A stretch of 64,000 nucleotides of DNA, taken from assembly GCA_963924555.1 (NCBI GenBank), contig OZ004582.1, positions 2,666,001 to 2,730,000 of the forward strand, given 5' to 3'. Within the stretch, counting starts at the first letter, position 1. Each line of letters begins with the position of its first letter. The stretch comes from Crambe crambe. Lineage: Eukaryota; Porifera; Demospongiae; Poecilosclerida; Crambeidae. Shown here piece after piece: positions 10,443-21,294 of the stretch. A program made the position numbers and the translations under genes. The notes below the pieces were generated by a model. It was not told where the DNA came from. It did no database searches and saw only the letters and a program-made list of their open reading frames with translations.

Positions 10443-10990
10443 CTAGCTATTGCAGATTGGGCAATACCACTCAATAGATGAAATATCATTTGGAAGAGAT
10501 ACACACTCTTCATGGTACCATTCCTGACACTGATCACATCTTGCCATCCTAGAAACCATCAAAGGAGGAATGGACTGTAGACACTGTCTTTCAAACATTG
10601 TGCATGGAAATTGAGTGATGCATCTTTTGTTGATGCAGTCCAGAAGATGGCTTCTAAAAGTATGTTGGTTATATAGAAGATGTACTGGATCGAATCCTGT
10701 GCACAGTGTTGTTGCAAATGCTATCGCAAATAAACCGCAATCACTTCCTCCCCTTTGAGATTGAACTGGAGGAAAATTCAGCGTGATTTCCTTGGTATCA
10801 GAAAAAATCATTGCACATATTTCTTGTATTGCTCGTGATGATATGTTTCCACTTGGAATACTGTCGTATACTTTAATATGACTTGATATGCACCCGATAT
10901 TTGTCACAGTTATTCAGTGATTCGGTCCAAATTTTTCGTGACAGGGCATATAACTTGGTTTCATAATGAAGCTGCAGTTATAATAGCTAT
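10443..10990 (-). pseudogene. Ulp1-type cysteine protease joined to a PHD finger
   Basis: The minus frame has VQSQRGGSDCGLFAIAFAT, the Q and C blocks of Ulp1/SENP (C48) proteases, then a linker and MARCDQCQEWYHEECVSLP with SSIEWYCPICNS, the cysteine/histidine pattern of a PHD zinc finger, ending at a stop at 10,443. Just upstream the same frame reads GPNH, where the catalytic histidine codon (10,917-10,919) is followed by TGA (10,914-10,916) in the place where the family has tryptophan (H-W). One nonsense change therefore cuts the catalytic domain. Family enzymes cleave SUMO-like proteins; fusions with PHD occur in transposon-linked genes of sponges and cnidarians, by my recall. The N-terminus is lost in AT-rich sequence. 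Confidence 0.75.
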
Positions 10991-10999
10991 GAATTTTTT

Positions 11000-12091
11000 A
11001 TTTCTAAATTTTTTGCATTCACTTGTTTCCATTCTTTTTGTATTTCATTCTGTTCAGGGAAGAGAGTATGACCATGATCATCTGCAGTGTAATGGAGTAC
11101 TGAAAGGAGTGAACATTTTAAAGTGCAACAGCATTAGCTAATATTACGTATGTGATCACTGAAATAATTATTGAGATGGTACATATGTCTTAGTTTATTT
11201 GGTGTAGTGATTATAATTATAGTGGATGCCATCAAATGGCCACACCCTTGTGCAGGTGTATCATGAGGAGAAATGCTAATTCTATGAGGTAATATCGCGA
11301 TGTTTATTGCAATAATAATTTTAATCAGTCAGTCTGCAAATTTATAAAGCAATTGGTATAATGAACTGAAATACTGAAATGCCAGGTTTACGCTTGCCTG
11401 GCGCCTTGAGATGTTTTTCTGTTTCATGGGATAATTTAGATGAAAGATTAATGAGTTTTTGTAATGCTGCTGTTTGACTTACCTGCGTCCACTTTCTAAG
11501 TATGGTAGTGGAAGTGCACTGGAAAAGAGAAGTAGCTGAGCTATGTAGGTGGAATAAGTGATTGTAATAATTATTTTGACTTACACGATGCATGCCAATA
11601 ATTCAATTCTGCAATTTCATAAGGTGATAAAATAGTATCATAGGTATTTCATACTCACGAGGGAAGAGCAATTTGGGCATGAATCGTTGCCTCCCCTCCC
11701 CCTCCTACGCCCTCGGTAGGGGGGAAGGGATATGGCAAAGGCACTGGATTGAGTAGAATAACAGTGTTACATTTGGTGATGTGTGCAGATACCTGCATTA
11801 CCAGTGGAAGGGGTAGGGTTTGTTATGTGCTCTTTAGAAATTTTTTACATTTTGGGGGAGGGGGGGGGGCAGGTGGTGGCACTGGATTTGTATCAGTATT
11901 TGGGATACTTGGGCGAAAGGTGGGAGGGGGAGCAGGATATGGCAATGGCACTTAAGAATGTTACATTAATTTGAGTATGTAATACAGTATTACCGGTCCC
12001 TGTTGGGGGGGGGGGGGGGGGGGCAGGTGGTGGCACTGCATTTTTGCAATAATTCATAACATAACCTATTTATTATCTTCCTCTTATGTAG
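11000..12091. other. Intergenic; includes G-rich repeats
   Basis: No gene is supported. Between 11,690 and 12,030 lie G-runs (including about 18 G near 12,006-12,023) and a repeated GGGCAGGTGGTGGCACTG at about 11,867 and 12,022. The rest is AT-rich. Confidence 0.4.
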
Positions 12092-12181
12092 GTACGTAGT
12101 GCTGATGATCAACAATTAAAGAAATTAGTTCAATATCAAACTTTACAACAACAGCAATGTAAATGGGAGCTTGAAATCAAA
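12092..12181 (+). CDS. Possible single exon, glutamine-rich
   Basis: A 90-base open segment is bounded by TCTTATGTAG| and |GTTTGT and holds 30 codons in phase 0. It reads VRSADDQQLKKLVQYQTL followed by QQQQCKWELEIK, which would be a polar helical stretch. The splice-like borders and phase favour an exon, but flanking exons were not found and a chance match cannot be excluded. Confidence 0.3.
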
Positions 12182-12998
12182 GTTTGTAGGCTCCAACTTT
12201 TCTAAAAATGCTTTAAGGACACAAACCATATCCATTAATAATTCAATCATCACGCCCCTAATTGACATAACCACGCCCCAACCACACCCATATTAATGGA
12301 ATAAATTGTGTGTTACAATTTTATACAATTTGAATAATAACAATGACTTATAAGTTGGTACGTGGCATTGCCTAGAATTTTTTACTAGAGGGCTTCCCCC
12401 AGATGCATGGCCGTACCAGTACAAATGAATGAGCTTGCTCCGGCTCTGGCAGTGCATACACAACACTGACATCACAGCTATAAATAGAGCAGCTGATCTT
12501 GCACATGCCAAGCAGAGCCTGAATTATAATGTGCTGTAACTACAACTTCAAGCTTACAGTTTTGAGTTTTCATATCTAGACAACTTTAAGGACAAACAAT
12601 AGGGCAGTAGCAAGTCAAAAAATTAAGGACTGTCCTTCAGATTTAAAGCCTATGAAAGTTCACACTGACAGGTTGGAGGCACTGGCATGGTAAAGTGAGC
12701 CAACTGTACAGAGCTAAGTACTGACTATGTGTAGGATGAGAATCTGTACTGAGGAATGACTGAAACACAAGAAATAGATATCAAAGCTGAACAGCTCTAT
12801 CTAGCGCGCACCTACATGGCCCCGCCCTTAAAATGGCGAAGAAAGATTAGCTAGTGCTCCATAATCACCGAATTGTGAAATGGGACTGTAGTGAAAACTA
12901 ATAGCAAAAGATCAGCCTCTAGGTGCCGCTCTAACAGATGGCCCAACAGAATTCTGATGACTATAGCCAGTTAGTCAGTAAGTCAATCTTATTTATTA
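12182..12998. other. Intergenic; second copy of a dispersed repeat
   Basis: Contains the second copy (about 12,580-12,650) of the AAGGAC-type repeat seen at 7,553. CACGCCCC words occur near 12,250. No gene recognised. Confidence 0.4.
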
Positions 12999-13165
12999 TC
13001 TATATAATAATGTGCTTGTCAGTGTGTACATACGCACTACGTCACATTACTTGCATCACAGTTAAAAATTGAGAAGAAAAAAAATCTGATTGAGTTGGGG
13101 GTCAAACCCGAGTCCTCAAGACTCGCAAGCCAACACACTACCGCCTGACTACAATGGCAACGCTA
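12999..13165 (-). mobile_element. tRNA-derived SINE-like copy
   Basis: On the minus strand, about 13,160-13,095, TAGTCAGGCGGTAGTGTG resembles a polymerase III A box and GACTCGGGTTTGACCCC a B box, spaced as in tRNA-derived SINEs. It ends in TTATTATATAGA, a tail shared with the next copy. The tRNA-like part does not fold into a full cloverleaf as far as I can see, so it is not called a tRNA gene. Confidence 0.55.
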
Positions 13166-13499
13166 GCAATAGTTGATTTTAAAGGATATATAAAGGATAT
13201 TGCAGGCTGTTTTTTTGTTTTTGACTGAATTGTCTCAAACTGACTATCTCTTCTCAGTAAGTGGTATGGGCCCACAGTTGAGAGTTGATTTGATTCCAGG
13301 TACCTGGGTGGACTGGTGGCATGGTGTTAGATGGATAGTCAGACTCGGTACAGGTTAAAATCAAAATATTTGCACAATTAAATTTCGCTTAAAGTTTGCA
13401 CATTACAATCGGTAGAACAACTGAATCTGACATGATAATGCCCTTGCATTTCTTGCAGAAATAGACCTTTACCTGACTTGCATAACTTGTATACCCTTC

Positions 13500-13790
13500 A
13501 CATACGTATGTCACTGGTAGGACTCGATTTCATGGTCTCCTGATTACAAGCCCAGATTGCAAGCCACTCACTGCCAGTGAGTGGACACACACATTTGTGT
13601 GTAGAGTTTTTGCGGGCGCAAGCATGCGCAGAGTTTCTGCGGGTACTCGCTAGTCTATATAATAATGTGCTAGTCAGTGCGTACGTACGCAGGTAATGCA
13701 TCACAGTTAAAAATTGCCCATGTCCCTATGCTCGGCGCACCAGCACACTACCACACGACTACTACAGCTAGGCTGTAAGTAATTGATTTT
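13500..13790 (-). mobile_element. Further tRNA-derived SINE-like sequence
   Basis: Minus-strand 13,600-13,500 has CACTGGCAGTGAGTGGC (A-box-like) and ATGAAATCGAGTCC (B-box-like). Next to it, 13,654-13,775 repeats the tail of the previous copy (TCTATATAATAATGTGCT, GTCAGTGCGTACGTACGC and CATCACAGTTAAAAATTG) and a second A-box-like TAGTCGTGTGGTAGTGTG. These appear to be two degenerate SINE copies in tandem. Confidence 0.5.
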
Positions 13791-14241
13791 TAAATGATTT
13801 TATACATCGTTACATATAATATCATAGCTAACTACTAGCAGAAAAAGCAAGTAGTTGAATTTTGTATTATTTTTGTAAGGGAGAAGATCATGAGATAGAT
13901 TCAAATTGTCCTAAAACTCTGGTTTGTAGCTATAAAGAATGTGACAATTTCATTTCATATGAATACTTGTATTTCATATAGGAAACTCTGATGTCCATTA
14001 ATACACAAACACCAATCTCTTCAAAAGAAAACGTTGGCTTAATTTTTCTCACTGCTTAACTCTTCAATGAATGGTTTTTGGTTTTTTAATAGGAAATACC
14101 AACACAATCAGTTAGTAAAGGGAAACAACCACTTAATAAAGCTCCTTTTAGAAAAAAGGTATTTTATTTTTTTTCTTTATAGCATAACTGTGATTCTTTT
14201 GTATAATATAGTTATTAACCCCAAAATCATCTTCGATAAGC
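13791..14241. other. No recognised gene
   Basis: AT-rich spacer. A short plus frame (14,067 on) is low in complexity and not supported. Confidence 0.25.
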
Positions 14242-14454
14242 ATAGGAAAAGCAGAAAATTGGTTGGATGATTTCCATATTCCTGAAAGGCCTTCATTCAG
14301 CATTGCAGTACAGCAGTCTATTGATTCAGGAGTGATCTCATCCAAGGCGCGATCCGAGATAGTGCGTGTTCTCCGAACTCTTATGTTACAAAAAACACAG
14401 CGTCCCAACCATGTCCAATACGAGACTGTGTGCCGGAGACTAGTAATTAGATAG
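14242..14454 (+). pseudogene. SAMD3-like C-terminal domain fragment
   Basis: The frame reads AENWLDDFHIPERPSFSIAV, then VISSKARSEIVRVLRTLML and RPNHVQYETVCRRLVIR before a stop. The order W-x-D-x-F-x-I-P, then I-V-R-x-L, then R-P-x-x-x-Q-Y-E-x-V-C-x-x-L matches my memory of the region after the SAM domain in SAMD3-like proteins of invertebrates, which normally continues with Y-P-x-L-x-D and KFKNxR. That continuation is replaced by a stop. Probably one exon of a broken host-type gene or retrocopy. Confidence 0.45.
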
Positions 14455-14479
14455 GCCATCAGCATTCCCATGAGCAGTA

Positions 14480-15490
14480 GTTGGCCTAAATTCGATGGTA
14501 TAGTTGTACGCTGCCAGCAGAATGGCTCACCGTTGAAGACATGCTGCAGCTAGAGGAGGAATACCCAGTATCGCCGTTGACGGTTTGTGGTCAGCTACGA
14601 GTGAAACTTCTTTACTCCAAATATCAAGGATAAAGCCTCTTTTTCAACTTGCGAGTAATTGCGTTTGCTCTGAGGCGAAGGCAATTGGGCGTTCGCTGCC
14701 ATCAGGCATAAGGTGAGAAATGACCGCACCAATGCCATATGCAGACAAGAACATGTGAGGACACCAACTTATCCTTGGCAGACTTGAAGGCTTGTTCACA
14801 TTCCGGTGACCATTTCTATCGGTTATCTTTACAGAGAAGTCTATTCAACGGATGCAGTATGGAAGCCAGGTTAGGGATAAATCGTCCATAATAATTCAAT
14901 AATCCCAAGAATTGAGCTCTTGCACGTTTTTCGGAGCTGGTGCACCGGTAATTGCCTGAAGTTTACTTTGTGTTGCATGAATCCTGTCTGCATCAATTTT
15001 ATGTCCGAGGTATTCAACACTGGAACACATAAACTTGTACTTTGCCCTTTTTAGACAAACACCGTGTTTCTGTAGACGTTACAGCACTTTTTCCAGATTT
15101 TGCAGGTGTTTCTCAGTGGTTGATCCAGTGATAAGAATGTCATCGATGTAGCAGATGACTCCATCCAGGCCTTGCAAAATAGTATCCATAGTCTTCTGGA
15201 ATAAGGCAGGAGCCGACGCTATCCCAAAAGAGAGACGAGTGTAATGGTACAAACCTTGATGCGTATTTATGGTCACATATTTCTGTGAATCCTTTTCTAA
15301 AACCAGCTGATTGTACGCATGAGATAAGTCAAGGAAAGGGTAGCAAATAAATCTTCCGGTCGAGGTAAGGGATATTGCTCTACATCCATTTGAGGGTTAA
15401 CGGTGACCTTGTAGTCTCCACAGATTCTTACCATGTGATCTTTCTTTGGTACTGCTACTATGGGAGCAGCCCATTCAGGGTGGGGCTAAC
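14480..15490 (-). pseudogene. Ty3/gypsy reverse transcriptase and RNase H remnant
   Basis: Right to left: [57 protein letters not shown], then IASAPALFQKTMDTILQGLD and VICYIDDILITG with the catalytic D-D pair, KYKFMCSSVEYLGHKIDADR, and an RNase H start (YGIGAVISHLMPDGSERPIA). Frameshifts occur at about 15,340, 15,080, 14,930 and 14,680. The polymerase motif YIDD is intact, but the frame is broken on both sides. The right edge meets an opposite-strand gypsy fragment at about 15,495. Confidence 0.9.
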
Positions 15491-15506
15491 GCCCACATTC
15501 CAGAAG

Positions 15507-16452
15507 TTCACAATGCAGAAGAAATGTTTTCGGTGTGGTAAACCCGGGCATGAGGGGAAAGACTGCAAGTTCCGTGAGGCTAAATGTCATCAGTGTGGCC
15601 ATATTTGATCTGACGAACTGGGAAACATCCCTCATTTGGAAAGAAATCAGGGCCTTGGACACAATACGTAGAGACGTCCACTTTCAACAGTGCTGGTGAC
15701 CAGGGAGATATGGGTCTCTTCTTTTTGGGGACAAATTCTCACAACCCATTCGGGCGGAGCTACTCATTGAGGGTAAACCTGTGGTGATGGATGTTGACAC
15801 TGCAGTTTCCTTGTTATCTGAATACAGTGGATTTTCAGCTGAGTTGTCCATAGATTTCAGATATAGGAGTGTCTTAGCAGTTTACATACGAATTCAAATT
15901 TCTGAACTTGGTAGCTATTTTTTAGGAGTTAGAGATGCCCAGAGCCTACTCTGAAGACCTTAGATGGAGGTCTGTGTGGATGGCGATAGTGAGAGAAGTA
16001 GTTAAAGTTAGCCATGGCTAAAAAGCTACTTGGAGCCAAAATTGTACTTTGACCTGTAACCAAAACCACAATGGTGGTTTATCACAATAACATTATGACA
16101 CTGGGGGACAAATGAACGTGTTAGGAGAACTACCTGTGACTGTACAGTGTGACCAACAACCTCCAAAGAAATTAGTGATTGTGAAGGGGAATGGTCCCAG
16201 TTTGATTGGCCGTGATTAGTTACACCATGTTCGGCTCGATTGGAAGGTGATTGCTACTGTCTCTCTGTCTCGGAACCCTCAGGAAAGACTTCAGGGGGTG
16301 TTAGACAAGTTTGATGAGGTATTTTCCGAAGGTCTTGGCACAATCGAACCGTTTCGAGCGAAATTGATGGTGTCGAAAGATGCTTCCCCCAAGTTTTACA
16401 AGCCAAGGTCCGTACCATTTGCAATCCGGGATGCTGTTGCTGGAGATCCTTG
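15507..16452 (+). pseudogene. Ty3/gypsy gag end, protease and start of reverse transcriptase
   Basis: Plus strand: KKCFRCGKPGHEGKDC is a CCHC zinc knuckle, followed by a second partial one (CHQCGHI). After gaps, IRAELLIEGKPVVMDVDTA places the protease active site, here D-T-A where D-T-G is expected. PKKLVIVKGNGPSLIGRD is followed by a stop and then LDKFDEVFSEGLGTIEPF, VSKDASPKFYKPRSVPFA and RDAV, the entry to the reverse transcriptase. It ends abruptly at about 16,450 against a reverse-strand gag fragment. Multiple stops show decay. Confidence 0.85.
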
Positions 16453-16845
16453 ACATTACGATTAGCAGCTTCATTCCTTGTGCGAGTTTAGTGGCATCCT
16501 CCAAGGTAAGTGCACTCTTTGACAGCAAGGTTGTCTGTGTCCGGCCATCCTTTGGACCACACACTAGCCTATCCCGAATGGCATCATCGAAAAACGTACC
16601 GAAGTCAAAGCTTAGCGAGAGGTGACGAAAGTCAGCTATGGACTCGCCTGAGCGCTGGCTTCTTTGATAAAATTTGAATCTCTCTGCAATGATTAAAGGC
16701 TTCGGGTTGAAATGGCCCTTCAGAGTTCATCGAAGGTTTTGTTCTGTGCAAGTTTGGGGCCCGTCAGGCTCCTGAACAAGCTGTAATACTTACGGCCAAT
16801 GAAAGTGAGCAAAACTTTGACTTTCTTATCTGTTGTATTTATCCG
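16453..16845 (-). pseudogene. Gypsy gag fragment
   Basis: The minus strand, in shifting frames, gives SFIGRKYYSLFRSLTGPK, LAQNKTFDEL, QRDSNFIKEASAQAS and, nearer 16,450, VCGPKDGRTQTTLLSKSALT with LEDATKLAQGM. This is the capsid-like gag segment that precedes the zinc knuckles in the gypsy subfamily present here (RDRLVCG, then LLSE, then A-x-x-x-A-Q-x-M). Several frameshifts. It abuts the plus-strand pol fragment, so two copies were joined in opposite orientation. Confidence 0.65.
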
Positions 16846-16847
16846 GA

Positions 16848-16869
16848 CCCCCCCCCCCCCCCCCCCCCC
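16848..16869. repeat. Poly(C) tract, 22 bases
   Basis: Uninterrupted cytosines next to the broken gag, followed by further C-rich sequence (GGGCCCCCCCGG near 16,877). Confidence 0.9.
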
Positions 16870-17137
16870 ACATGTTGGGCCCCCCCGGTCCTAAACTTCG
16901 GAATATTCGTTCCCCATTAAATAATATGCCCCCCCTCTAGCTCTCACGCGCGTGATCCTCAGAGCAGCTGCGCGCGAGACTACAGCTGCGTACTGCTTTT
17001 TTTTCTGCTGCACCAGATCATGTCTTCTTCAGCAAGTGAGATGGTAGACTTAGTTATTAATAAAGCATTGCTATAGACTTCGCTACTTATCAGTTGTACA
17101 TATTGCAGATCACAAGCATCAGATGCTCGACCTTGCC

Positions 17138-18530
17138 ATAGAGTATAAAGTGAGTAGCACATATCCAGATGGAATGACCAAGGACAAGAAGCGTGCTGTT
17201 AGGAAAAGAGCACAATGTATTGACATCATTGGAGGAGAAGCATTTTTAAGGAAGAAGAAAGGGAATGTAATTAATTAATTTTTTTGTAGATCGTTAATAC
17301 CTAGTCTACTAGTGTGGCTTGACTGATTAGTGTGTACTCTGCTACCTACTATAGGTTAAAGTTATAACAGACACACAGGAGCAGAGACGTATCCTTAAAT
17401 CTTGTCATTCAGATCCTACTTCAGGACATTTTGGTATGACAAAGACATGGCATCGAGTGTCTGAAAGGTTCTACTGGAAAGGTATGAGCCAGCAAGTTCG
17501 TGAGGTTGAGCATTGTGATAAATGTTTGAGAATGAATAAGAAAATTGACACTATCAGGCCCGAGCTACATCCAGTTCCAGTGAAGTCACCCTGGTATCAT
17601 CTAGGAATTGATTTTATCGGACCAATCTCTCCTCTTTCGGCATCTGGAAACAGTTCTGACTATTTCACTAAATTTGCTTTTGCTAGAGCCCATCCATGGG
17701 ATTACCATCTGTTATAACGACCGACCAAGGAAAGGAGTTTAATAATACCTTGAATTCAGAATTAATGAAAGCTCTCAATATTGAGCATAGGTTAACTACA
17801 CCATACCATCCACAAGCAAATGGACTAGTGGAAAGATACAATCAAACTATAGTCAATTCTCTAGCCAAATTTGTGCAAGATAACCGTGAGACATGGGATG
17901 AAAATTTGGATGCAGTAGTATACAGTTATAACACAGCCATTCAGGTTAGTGAAATTTTATCTGGTGATGGTAATTATATCTATTTATGTGTGTATTCAGG
18001 AATCCACTAAATTTTCTCCTTTCAAAGCCATGTTTGGTAGAGCAGCTAGATTGCCAGTTGATATTAATTCTAGCAATGATGACCCAGAAGCAAGATTGAT
18101 GAAGTATGAAGAAATAAAAGGAAATGATGAGTTAATGCTAAATGAGAGGGAGCATATGAAATAGATTATTAAAACTAATATTGAAAAAGCTCAGAAAAAA
18201 CAAAAGGAACGTTATGATAAAATTCATGGTGCTTCTTCATGTTTTAGCACTGGTTCTCTGGTACTGAAGAAAGACTTCACTCACAAGAAGAAAAAAGGTG
18301 GAAAATTAGATTATCGCTGGACTGGTCCATATACCATTGTTGCTTCCCTTGGAAAGGGTCTCTTTCGACTGTGCAGTTGAGACAATGTCAGAGAGTAGCT
18401 ACCTACATAAATGTAGTTATAGCTTTCTAGATTATTTTCTGCTTTTCTGTTGTAGATTGTGTCAAGAGTGAATGGATTCCACCTGAAGAAATACTATCAA
18501 GCCAGTGAATCCATCTTCATCAGAGGAGTT
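17138..18530 (+). pseudogene. Ginger/GIN1-type integrase (DDE transposase) with introns
   Basis: KVSSTYPDGMTKDKKRAVRK is the N-terminal part. After a short intron (acceptor CTACTATAG near 17,353) come an HHCC zinc-binding domain (SCHSDPTSGHFGMTKTW, VEHCDKCLRMNK) and WYHLGIDFIGPISP with the first Asp. A gap and frame change lie near 17,690. Then GLPSVITTDQGKEFNNTLNS (second Asp), TTPYHPQANGLVERYNQT (Glu), WDENLDAVVYSYNTAIQ, an intron, ESTKFSPFKAMFGRAARLPV and a C-terminal domain (TGPYTIVASLGKG, VSRVNGFHLKKYY). Intron-bearing integrases of this kind are Ginger transposases or domesticated GIN1/KRBA2 relatives. The missing piece between the two Asp blocks and a stop near 18,165 indicate decay. 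Confidence 0.75.
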
Positions 18531-18616
18531 TAGTTTCCATAGGAACAAGACACTGAGTCCATTGGTAACAGACGAAATTAATTGTGAATTGTACCATGCA
18601 TATTATATAATAGAAA

Positions 18617-18691
18617 ATGTCTTCAGAAAGTGATGATGATGACTTCATTTCCAAGAAACCAAAATTGGAGTCTGACGTTGATGAATTGGAG
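18617..18691 (+). CDS. Possible first exon, acidic nuclear-type peptide
   Basis: ATG opens 25 codons reading MSSESDDDDFISKKPKLES and DVDELE, then |GTTAGT as a donor. It has the look of a start exon with a small KKPK basic patch. The following exon is uncertain; one option starts after ATTGCAG near 18,724. It sits just after the integrase gene and could be a separate gene in the same element. Confidence 0.35.
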
Positions 18692-20121
18692 GTTAGTGCA
18701 TTTTAATGCTTACTGCACATTGCAGTCAACTGTTTGCCATCAAATCTTCATGTTTGTAGGTTTCCTCTCTACTATACGGTGTAGCACTCCATTGAAGGAA
18801 GGCACACCTCTTCAGTTTCATGCAAGTTCTCCTATTAATTCTTCTGTATCAGGTTATAGATATAGCAACAGGTATATAGGCACATTACCATTATTATTGT
18901 GCAGATGTCAGCAGTGAACACCAGATAAAAGAATTTACAATGTTTTTGAAAGGAATGGATACAGATCATTTAATGTCAAAGTTTTTGTCTATCCAGCAAA
19001 CCCCAAAAATTGCACACTTCCTGGGTGTGTGAAAGTAGATGGGGCCTGGCTGTTGGGGGTTGTGGGGGTAATGGATCTACCACTGGTGCTAGTGAAGATA
19101 TCCAGCTGGGGGTATTCCCGCTCAAGACACGCGCTAAAAGCGTGCACACCCTTGGCGCCTGTGCTTAAAACTTTGCCAGTAGTTAGAGAAATAGTTCATC
19201 TTTTGATTTATATATATATTTTAAATTGACATGATTGACAAAAATTGAAATAATAATGTTCGCCGCGTTATGCCCGATTTTCCTGTACCCGGTCACATAT
19301 GATGGAAAAGCTTCGTTCACTTTTGAAATAAATTTTGTTATGATGTATAAACTTTTTAAGGGCCCTGACATGTAGTGGAGCAAAAATTTAAAAGAAAGAC
19401 TGGGGCGGACGATTATTCAACGGGTGATCAAAAATAGGTAACGGTGGTCGATTATTGGTTCTTTAGTCCTGTTTTCACTCCATAGCTTGTAAGTTTTTCC
19501 CATACATTTTTCAATGCAGCCATTTTCTTAGACTCTGTTTACATTTTTACTACCGTAGATTTTCCATGTCATTAATACAGTCAATTTAAGTTGCAGTTGA
19601 AATTTGATGCCTTACGCTAAGTATGATTTGCTTGCTGTTGAAATGCTTATACATGCCACTCGTATAGCTGACAGAGCGGGAACAGACAGACAGACAGACA
19701 AAGAGACAGATTGGGGAGGGGGGATTCGCCTCCTTAAAGTTATGGATATACACCCCAATTTATCAAGGGGAACCCATTAATTTTAGAGAAAAGCTAGCTA
19801 TCTAAATCAACAATTTGAGCATGGGGTTGAGTTTCAAACTTGCTTGAGGTAGCACCTTCGCTGCTGTTTTCTGACTGAGAATTAATACTATAATAAGTAC
19901 TGAGAAGAACTTTCATGTGGGGAGCAGGGAAGTATTTACAGCTGCACTCACCCACTTGAGAATTTATGAGAAACAATGTACTTATTCACCATTATTTCTA
20001 TAGAAACTTCTGGAACATATTAGCTACAGGTGCTTGCTGACCTAGCTACCCACAAAATTGACTAAGCACAAAACAGCTTAATGCAGCGCTACATTATACC
20101 ACACTCAATTATACATAATAG
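18692..20121. other. No firm gene; microsatellite and shared motif
   Basis: Contains CCGGTCACATATGATG at about 19,295, also present near 25,785, and a (CAGA)n microsatellite at 19,683-19,712. Frames such as 19,029-19,229 lack recognisable motifs. Confidence 0.35.
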
Positions 20122-20335
20122 ATGATGAAAATACCCCTCCAAATCCCAAGAAGCCTAAAGGAGCGTAAGGCACAGGAAAGAAAAAGGAGCTTAAAGACAC
20201 AGGAAAGAAAAAGGAGCTTAAAGACACAGGAAAGAAAAAGGAGCTTAAAGACACAGGAAAAAAAAAAAAAAAGAAGCATAAAAACACAGCAAAGAAAAAG
20301 AAAGGTGATGAAGCTGGTTCCACGTATTTTTGATT
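20122..20335 (+). CDS. Lysine-rich fragment containing a 27-base minisatellite
   Basis: A 27-base unit (AGGAAAGAAAAAGGAGCTTA then AAGACAC) repeats about 3.5 times at 20,175-20,262. Since 27 is a multiple of three every frame stays open; the most protein-like frame encodes DENTPPNPKKPKG upstream and then GKKKELKDT repeats, with one stop before the array. It may be an exon of the KDZ-like gene just downstream, or simply a repeat. Biological function is unknown. Confidence 0.35.
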
Positions 20336-20683
20336 TGGTCTTACAGGTTGTGCGCTCTAAGGAAACTTAATTACCATTGGAGCAGTCGAGTCAATCAGCA
20401 CATCAAAATCATTAATACCCATGGTATCAGCACTCCTAATACTGAGTCCATCACTCCTATTGATGCTGAGTCAGAGTCAAGCATGAATATATCAGAAACT
20501 GGCAAGTTAATTCAGCCTCCTTAATACATACCACACCCATACAATAATTCTAGAAGCTTCCACTAGCAAAGTCCAGTAATTTTACTAATTCCTATTTTAT
20601 TTCGTTAATTCCCTTCATCTTGAGGTTCAATTAATGGACTTTGATTATTGGCTTAAAAAGGCCAGCAATAAATTCTCCAACAG

Positions 20684-20929
20684 TTGTCCTTTTCTTATAA
20701 TCAGAATTCTTACACCCATCCTCAACCTCATTCCAGTTCTGTGCCCATGCAAAATTTCCAGTCTTCCAGATCGCCCCCATTTCAATCGCCTAGTTTTCAG
20801 TTTAACCATGACCTCCAACCAGCTTATGCATTCCAGTCACCTGGTCAAAACTGTGATGTCCACCCCCTTTCCGGTCTCCTGTCCATATTTCATACGATTC
20901 AGACACATTCGTCATATACTACAGATTGA
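20684..20929 (+). CDS. Possible exon, Pro/Ser/Gln-rich
   Basis: The frame reads QQLSFSYNQNSYTHPQPHSS, then VPMQNFQSSRSPPFQSPSF and QFNHDLQPAYAFQSPGQN. It is open from a stop near 20,670. This is the composition of a disordered region, unlike random shadows nearby. Located between the lysine-rich segment and the KDZ-like exons, it may belong to that gene. No domain recognised. Confidence 0.35.
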   Translation: MSFSYNQNSYTHPQPHSSSVPMQNFQSSRSPPFQSPSFQFNHDLQPAYAFQSPGQNCDVHPLSGLLSIFHTIQTHSSYTTD

Positions 20930-21294
20930 CAACAAAATGAGAAAATTCCTCTACATATGCGGGAAAATGTGAACACTCTACCTTAAACCACTACTGATCC
21001 AGTTGAGAAACTATACCCTAATGGGAAAAGTATGAACACTCTACCCTCAAATAAGGATAAACTTATCCCCAGTGATCAGGTGAATGCAAAGCAGGAGCAT
21101 TGGCATGTAAGATAGCTAGGGAGGCTATATTTGGAAGTGATGTGATGCGGCAGTGGACTCCAATTTCATATCCATACAGTCCTCACTAAACAAGCACCAA
21201 ATTTGACTCTAAGTCGATAGCTTTCGTGCCTTTTAAGCGATCTTCCAGAGCCATGGCAATGGGTAACATGAGCTAATTCTATAATCTTTTACAG

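Noticed and set aside
13095..13160. Functional tRNA gene
   Set aside because: Box-like sequences are present, but no complete cloverleaf or anticodon arm could be drawn, and the sequence is repeated nearby with a common tail.
13621..13660. Helitron 5' end beginning TCTATATAATAATG
   Set aside because: It resembles a Helitron start, but in this orientation it is the tail of the SINE-like copies, and no CTRR end with hairpin was found.
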